Source: Agromyces sp. G08B096 (GTDB lineage Bacteria; Actinomycetota; Actinomycetes; Actinomycetales; Microbacteriaceae). Taken from it: a DNA stretch of 64,000 bases. Below the pieces are notes generated by a model. It was not told the origin of the DNA. It was given only the letters and a program-made list of their open reading frames with translations, and made no database searches. Numbering within the stretch: position 1 is the first letter of the stretch; each line of letters opens with the position of its first letter. The stretch covers positions 2,170,001 through 2,234,000 of the forward strand of contig NZ_CP158374.1 of the NCBI RefSeq assembly GCF_040267705.1, written 5' to 3'. The position numbers were made by a program, and so were the translations under genes. Shown here piece by piece: positions 59,405-64,000 of the stretch.

Positions 59405-61692
59405 GCGCGCGCTCCTCTCCGAGAGACAGCGTAGCCGCCGAGCGAGCCGAGCGAGATCGCGGCGGCGAGGCTCCGCCGAGGACCGGCGTCGCTCGCGAAC
59501 CGTCGGCGCAGCTCGTCGACCGACGCCCAGGCCCGGTCGTCGTCGCCCTCGCGGGGCCCGCCGGGACCGAACACGGCGTGGTCGACGACCCCCGCGAGCA
59601 CGACGGCGTCGAGCCCGCCCACGCTCGCGGCCTGCTCGGCACGGGTTCCCGGAGGCACCCGAATCCCGTAGTCGGCCGCGGTGTCGGCGAGCTCCTCCCA
59701 GGCACCTTCGATGCGGGCCTTCGGCGTCGCCGCGCGTCGTCGGATCCGACGACGTCGTGCCTTCGCCGCGATCACCGCCAGGAACGGGCTCGCGAGCACG
59801 AGGGCGGCGAGGAGCAGGACCCCGAGCACGAGCGCGATCGTTCCGAGCACGACGAGCCACGGGTCATCCGCACCGTCATCGTCGTCGGGAGCCGGCGCGG
59901 GGTCCGCGCCCAGATCGTCGACCGGGGTGCGCTCCTCTGGCGGCGGCAGTGCGGACTGCGGGCGTGACACCACGTTCGGCTCGTCGGGCTGGCGTTCGGG
60001 GATCTCGCGCACCTCGGGATTCGGGTCGATCTGCACCCACGCGCCGCCGGCCTCCTGGACCTCGATCCACGCCTGCAGCGCACCGCCCCGGAACACGAGC
60101 GGCTCCCGCGCCGTCTGAACGTCCGCGTCCGCGTCGGTATCGGGGAGGTAGCCCACCACGACCCGTGCCGGGAAGCCGATCTCCCGGGCCATGAGGGCCG
60201 CTGCGACGGCGTACTGCTCGCCGTCGCCGATCATCGGCCGATCGGCGGCGAGCTCCGCGAGCCGGTCGAGACCGTGCCCCGACCGGCTCGGCTCCTCACC
60301 CGGCCGCCCGTGGCTGACGTAGCCCTCGTCGTGCAGGGCCGCGACGACCGCGGCGAGCCGCTCGCCCGGCGTACCTCCCCGCGGAGCCCATTCGTCGAGT
60401 CGGCGTACCAACTCCTCGGGGGCGTCGGCGCCCGGCGGCAGGACGCTCGTGCCCGGCTCGAGCGCCGAGACGTCATCCACCGGTTCGGGAACGACCGACC
60501 ATGCCGTGTAGGAATCGCCCGGTTCCAGCCCGCCGCGCACGGCAGCCGCACCCGTCACGTCGTTCACGACGAACCCGTCGGCGAGCGCCGCCTGCCTGGG
60601 GCCGTGGAACTCGATGCGCTCGAGCAGACCGGCGCCCGGCACCCACACGCCGTCGTAGCCGAGCACGGTCACGTCGAGCTTCGCCGCCTCGCCGACCGCG
60701 TCGCTCTGATCGAGTCGGTACGGCAGCCGCGTGAAGCGGCCGGACAGCGCGCTGCCGTCGTCGCCGCCCACCGAGTACACGACGCCGTCGTAGGTGTCGA
60801 GGGTTGCGATGCGCAAGCCCGCGCCCGCCGGAAGGCCGGTCACCTCGAGCATGGGCCGGTCCTCGACCTCCGGCGCGAACGCCGTGCGGAAGCCCGCGAG
60901 CGGGCTGCGGAGGTCGCGCGGCTCGAACGGGGGCTGCAGCTCGGACCGGATCACCGTGCGCTGCGGCATGGGGACGGCTACGGCGACCGCGGCGGCGCCG
61001 ACGAGCGCGACCGCGAGGATCGCCGAGGCGCCGATGACCCGGCGTGCGTCGGCGAGAGCAGCCTCGACGCGACGAGCGCCTCCCAGGGCGCGCCGCTTGG
61101 CGATGGCGTCGCGGACCAGCCACGCGACCGACGCGGCGAGGAACGCGAGTCCGGCGGGGGCCGCGAACTGCTCGTGCACCACACCGAGCGACACGCCCGC
61201 GACGAGCAGCACCGCGGGCGGCAGCACGGCGGCGATCGGATGCCGCGTCCGCAACGCGATGGTGGCCGCGACGGCTGCGCCGGTGAGGGTGAGCAGGAAG
61301 ACCGGCACGAGCAGCGTCTGGTACGAGCCCACGGGCGCGGCGACCGTGACGAGCTGTTTCCAGGACAGCGCGGTCCCCGTGAGCAGGTCCACCAGGCCGG
61401 CGGGCGTCGGCAGCACGCCGGCGACGGTGCGGGACGGGACCGCGGCCGGCACGCCCAGCACCACGTAGGCGCTCGCCACGGCCACGGCCACGGCCCACGC
61501 CGGCCAGGCACGCCATGCGCCGACCACCCCGATCCCGAGACCGGCGACCACTGCGAGGGCCGCGCAGAGCACGAAGGCACCGCTCTCGTAGATCGGCCAC
61601 CACGGGATCAGCGCCGCGCCGAACAGCAGCGCGAGGAGGACGAGGGAGACCGCCGTGCCGACGAGATCCCGGGCGGGCGCCGGCCGGCTCAT
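59401..61692 (-). CDS. Transglutaminase-like membrane protein lacking catalytic Cys and His
   Basis: A 763-residue DUF3488/TgpA-like protein: about eight N-terminal helices (to 240), an extracytoplasmic transglutaminase-like domain (about 400-565), one further helix (about 615-640) and a cytoplasmic DUF4129-like end. In active members the domain has a GxC motif with Cys, then HAW and DP. Here the segment reads GDGEQY with Gly491 at the Cys position, ALQAW with Gln540 where His should be, and Asp556 (IDPNP) retained. So it is very likely a pseudoenzyme with a structural or binding role. ATG overlaps the DUF58 stop (4 nt). Confidence 0.88.
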   Translation of the reverse strand: MSRPAPARDLVGTAVSLVLLALLFGAALIPWWPIYESGAFVLCAALAVVAGLGIGVVGAWRAWPAWAVAVAVASAYVVLGVPAAVPSRTVAGVLPTPAGLVDLLTGTALSWKQLVTVAAPVGSYQTLLVPVFLLTLTGAAVAATIALRTRHPIAAVLPPAVLLVAGVSLGVVHEQFAAPAGLAFLAASVAWLVRDAIAKRRALGGARRVEAALADARRVIGASAILAVALVGAAAVAVAVPMPQRTVIRSELQPPFEPRDLRSPLAGFRTAFAPEVEDRPMLEVTGLPAGAGLRIATLDTYDGVVYSVGGDDGSALSGRFTRLPYRLDQSDAVGEAAKLDVTVLGYDGVWVPGAGLLERIEFHGPRQAALADGFVVNDVTGAAAVRGGLEPGDSYTAWSVVPEPVDDVSALEPGTSVLPPGADAPEELVRRLDEWAPRGGTPGERLAAVVAALHDEGYVSHGRPGEEPSRSGHGLDRLAELAADRPMIGDGEQYAVAAALMAREIGFPARVVVGYLPDTDADADVQTAREPLVFRGGALQAWIEVQEAGGAWVQIDPNPEVREIPERQPDEPNVVSRPQSALPPPEERTPVDDLGADPAPAPDDDDGADDPWLVVLGTIALVLGVLLLAALVLASPFLAVIAAKARRRRIRRRAATPKARIEGAWEELADTAADYGIRVPPGTRAEQAASVGGLDAVVLAGVVDHAVFGPGGPREGDDDRAWASVDELRRRFASDAGPRRSLAAAISLGSLGGYAVSRRGARA

Positions 61693-62996
61693 GCGACCGC
61701 CGCCGCCCGCGCCAGCATCGCCTGCAGGTCTTCGAGGTACCCGATGCCGAACACGGCGAGGCCGCCCACGTGCCGCACGGTCGCCTCCCCCTCGGGCGCG
61801 CAGCGCACGCCGACCGTCTCGACCCCGGCCGGCAGGCGCGCAGCCGCGGCCCTGAGCGGCGTCACCGGCTTCGCCGATCCCGTCACGACGAACGCGAGCG
61901 ACACCGCCGACAGCGACTCCGATGCGGCGCGGGCCACGTCGGGCAGGGCGGCCGCGCGCGGTCGGCGTTCGACGAGGCAGAGCGCGTCGAGCAGCCGGTC
62001 GCGGGACACCGACGCGAGCTCGCGCACCGGCGCGCGATCGCCGGCCTCGCCCGAGGTCACGAACGCCAGCGACCGGGCGTCTCGGATGGCCCGCGCCCCG
62101 AGCGACGCGGCCGTGCTCACCGCGAGCTCGAACTCGTCGTCGTCGACGTAGGCGGACTCGTCGAGATCGAGTAGGACCAGCAGCCGGCTGCGGCGGGTCT
62201 CCTCGTACTGGCGGACCATGAACGTCCCCGTCTTCGCCGAGCTGCGCCAGTGGATGTGCCGGCGGTCGTCGCCCGGAACGTACTCGCGCAGCGCGTGGAA
62301 GGCGATGTCGCTCGAGGTCAGATCACGCGTCGGCGTGCCCTCGAGGTCGCGCACGAAGCCGGTGCTGAGCGCGGCGATGGGCACCGTGCGAGGGTGCACG
62401 TGCAGCAGCGCGGTATCGGACCACACGATCTCGCGCCGCACGATCCCGAGTGGATCGGCCCGGACCGTGCGCGCCGGCCCGACGGGGATCACGCCGCGAC
62501 GCTCGGTGGGGATCCGCAGCCGCTCGTCGACGACGCCGCCGCGCGGAAACGCGGGCAGCACGCGCTCGACGACACGGTCGCCGACCGGCAGCTCCAGCTG
62601 CACGCCGCCGAAGCGCCGATGCCCCGGGTTCTCGGCGACGAGCCGGGCTTCCGCCGGTTCTCCGACCGCGACGCGCGGCGTCGGGACGCTCAGCGTCACC
62701 TTCGACGCGCCCGTGCCGATGAGCCACAACGCGGCCGCACCGGCGGCGATGCCGAGCCCCCAGCCGATGACCACCAGCTCCGCCCAACCGAACGCGTACC
62801 CGACGCAGAGCGCCACCGCGGCGGCCGCGACGATCCCCCATCCCGCCGGGGTCACGACCTGGCGCGCCGCCGCCGTCGCGTCGCGGACGACGCCGGCGGC
62901 ATGGCGGACGACCCCGACGAGACGCGCGATGAGCGCCGCCAGCAAGCCCTGCCGTGCCGCCTCCTCGGGGATCGTCGTGCGGGTCTGGAAGTTCAC
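61689..62996 (-). CDS. DUF58 domain protein
   Basis: A 435-residue protein with two N-terminal helices (about 50-93) and a DUF58 domain bearing the signature REYVPGDDRRHIHWRSSAKTG (about 238-258), followed by a vWA-like fold (LLVLLDLDESAYVD with metal-site residues, about 271). It partners MoxR ATPases in bacteria, perhaps for assembling surface complexes. GTG overlaps the moxR stop by 4 nt. Confidence 0.92.
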   Translation of the reverse strand: MNFQTRTTIPEEAARQGLLAALIARLVGVVRHAAGVVRDATAAARQVVTPAGWGIVAAAAVALCVGYAFGWAELVVIGWGLGIAAGAAALWLIGTGASKVTLSVPTPRVAVGEPAEARLVAENPGHRRFGGVQLELPVGDRVVERVLPAFPRGGVVDERLRIPTERRGVIPVGPARTVRADPLGIVRREIVWSDTALLHVHPRTVPIAALSTGFVRDLEGTPTRDLTSSDIAFHALREYVPGDDRRHIHWRSSAKTGTFMVRQYEETRRSRLLVLLDLDESAYVDDDEFELAVSTAASLGARAIRDARSLAFVTSGEAGDRAPVRELASVSRDRLLDALCLVERRPRAAALPDVARAASESLSAVSLAFVVTGSAKPVTPLRAAAARLPAGVETVGVRCAPEGEATVRHVGGLAVFGIGYLEDLQAMLARAAAVA

Positions 62997-63964
62997 ACTG
63001 CCTGCCTCGCGGACGGCGGCGGCGTCTCGATCAGCACCTGCGCGACGAGGTTCGACGCGGTCACCCCGTCGAACTCCGCCTCGGCATCGAGGATCAGGCG
63101 GTGCGCGAGCACGGGTTCGGCGAGCGCCTTCACGTCGTCGGGCACCACGTAGTGGCGACCGCGTCCCGCCGCGTGCGTCTTCGCCGCGCGGATGAGCGCC
63201 AGCGCGCCTCGGACGCTCACCCCGAGCCGCACCTCGCGGGCCGTGCGCGTGGCCTCCACGAGCCGCGAGACGTAGTCGTGGATGGTCGGATCCACGTATA
63301 CCGTCCGCGCGAGCGCCGCCATGGCGACGACCTCGTCGGGGCCGAGCTGGGGTTCGACGACGTGCTCGTGGGCGCGGTGGTCAGCACCCTCGAGGATGCG
63401 GATCGTGGAGGCGTGATCGGGATATCCGATGGAGCTGCGCATGAGGAACCGGTCGAGCTGCGCCTCCGGCAGCCGGTACGTGCCCGCCTGCTCGATCGGG
63501 TTCTGCGTCGCGATGACCATGAACGGATGCCCCACCGGGTGGGTCTGCCCGTCGACGGTGACCTGTCCCTCCTCCATCACCTCGAGCAGCGCGGACTGCG
63601 TCTTGGGGCTCGCGCGGTTGATCTCATCGGCCAGCACGAGGTTCGCGAAGACGGGGCCGGGGTGGAAGTCGAAGCGTCCGGACCGCTGGTCGTACACGGT
63701 GACTCCGGTGATGTCGCCGGGCAGGAGGTCGGGGGTGAACTGCACCCGGTTGCTCGTGCCCGACACCGACTGCGCCATGGCGCGGGCGAGCGAGGTCTTC
63801 CCGGTGCCCGGCACGTCTTCGAGCAGCAGGTGCCCCTCGCTGAGCAGCGCGGTGAACGCGAGCCGCACGATGCGGTTCTTGCCGAGCAGGACCTCCTCGA
63901 CGGCTCCGACGAGCCGGTCGAGGTTCGCCGCGAATCCGGTCGCCTGCTCGGCGGTCATGGTCAT
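62993..63964 (-). CDS. MoxR-family AAA+ ATPase
   Basis: A 323-residue MoxR ATPase with Walker A (EDVPGTGKTSLARA, about 53-66), Walker B/sensor region (ADEINRASPKTQSALLEVMEE, about 113-133), and TQNPIEQAGTYRLPEAQLDRF. MoxR proteins act as chaperones that assemble protein complexes with DUF58/vWA partners. The ATG has AGGAG 5 nt upstream. It is the first visible gene of the cluster; the window ends 36 nt upstream. Confidence 0.95.
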   Translation of the reverse strand: MTMTAEQATGFAANLDRLVGAVEEVLLGKNRIVRLAFTALLSEGHLLLEDVPGTGKTSLARAMAQSVSGTSNRVQFTPDLLPGDITGVTVYDQRSGRFDFHPGPVFANLVLADEINRASPKTQSALLEVMEEGQVTVDGQTHPVGHPFMVIATQNPIEQAGTYRLPEAQLDRFLMRSSIGYPDHASTIRILEGADHRAHEHVVEPQLGPDEVVAMAALARTVYVDPTIHDYVSRLVEATRTAREVRLGVSVRGALALIRAAKTHAAGRGRHYVVPDDVKALAEPVLAHRLILDAEAEFDGVTASNLVAQVLIETPPPSARQAV

Positions 63965-64000
63965 GGGAGCTCCTTCGCTGCGCTCAACGGTTCCAGAAGG

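Overview
The window is about 72-75% G+C by eye, uses GTG starts and 4-nt stop/start overlaps freely, and carries an actinobacterial gene set (SorC-type DeoR, LAxTG wall anchor, CsoR, FHA/EccC-like genes). Together with many promoters placed 6-7 nt before start codons, this points to an actinobacterium of the Microbacteriaceae, perhaps Agromyces or a relative. The placement is an inference from style and gene order, not from a search. Coding density is very high: the longest gene-free stretch is about 260 nt. I saw no tRNA, rRNA, CRISPR array, insertion sequence or phage gene.

Layout. 1-6.7 kb: the 3' part of an SNF2-type helicase, a small acidic protein, a copper module (copA, a CsoR-type operator, csoR) followed by a macrodomain gene, and a glycerophosphodiesterase. 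6.8-11.3 kb: a deoxyribose operon on the minus strand (deoR, deoC, an active-looking aldehyde dehydrogenase, and a short aldehyde dehydrogenase-like protein lacking the catalytic domain). 11.4-17.4 kb: ROK kinase, CynX-type transporter, ribF, two membrane proteins, truB and a ketopantoate reductase-like gene. 17.4-22.6 kb: a large LAxTG cell-wall protein with four tandem repeats, a uridine kinase-like protein, mutY and a LysR regulator. 22.7-33.1 kb: rbfA, infB, ylxR, nusA, phoX, proS and ispG.

Twelve of the minus-strand genes belong to the housekeeping order dxr-rseP-ispG-proS-nusA-ylxR-infB-rbfA-truB-ribF that I regard as conserved in related actinobacteria. Here that order is split by three blocks: phoX between proS and nusA, the wall protein/mutY/LysR block between rbfA and truB, and a 10-kb metabolic block between ispG and rseP. 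The 10-kb block (33.1-43.3 kb) holds a complete-looking 3-hydroxybutyrate/acetoacetate pathway (transporter, 3-hydroxybutyrate dehydrogenase, CoA-transferase A and B, divergent thiolase), with a perfect 21-bp palindrome in the divergent gap, plus YihY, LtrA, a SHOCT protein and a two-component system.

45.8-55.7 kb holds a phosphopantetheinyl transferase-like gene, an acyltransferase, a secreted lipoprotein, an OsmC protein, gabT plus a Rhizobium etli-type asparaginase, and a complete polyamine ABC transporter (potDABC). The last 8 kb is a tight minus-strand operon: MoxR ATPase, DUF58 protein, a membrane transglutaminase-like protein whose catalytic Cys and His are missing, a zinc-ribbon FHA protein, and an EccC-like double FtsK/SpoIIIE ATPase. 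It resembles a reduced type VII secretion or envelope-associated module, and no WXG100 substrate gene is visible here. I consider this cluster, the split ALDH16-like pair and the unusual metal site of CsoR the best candidates for new biology.
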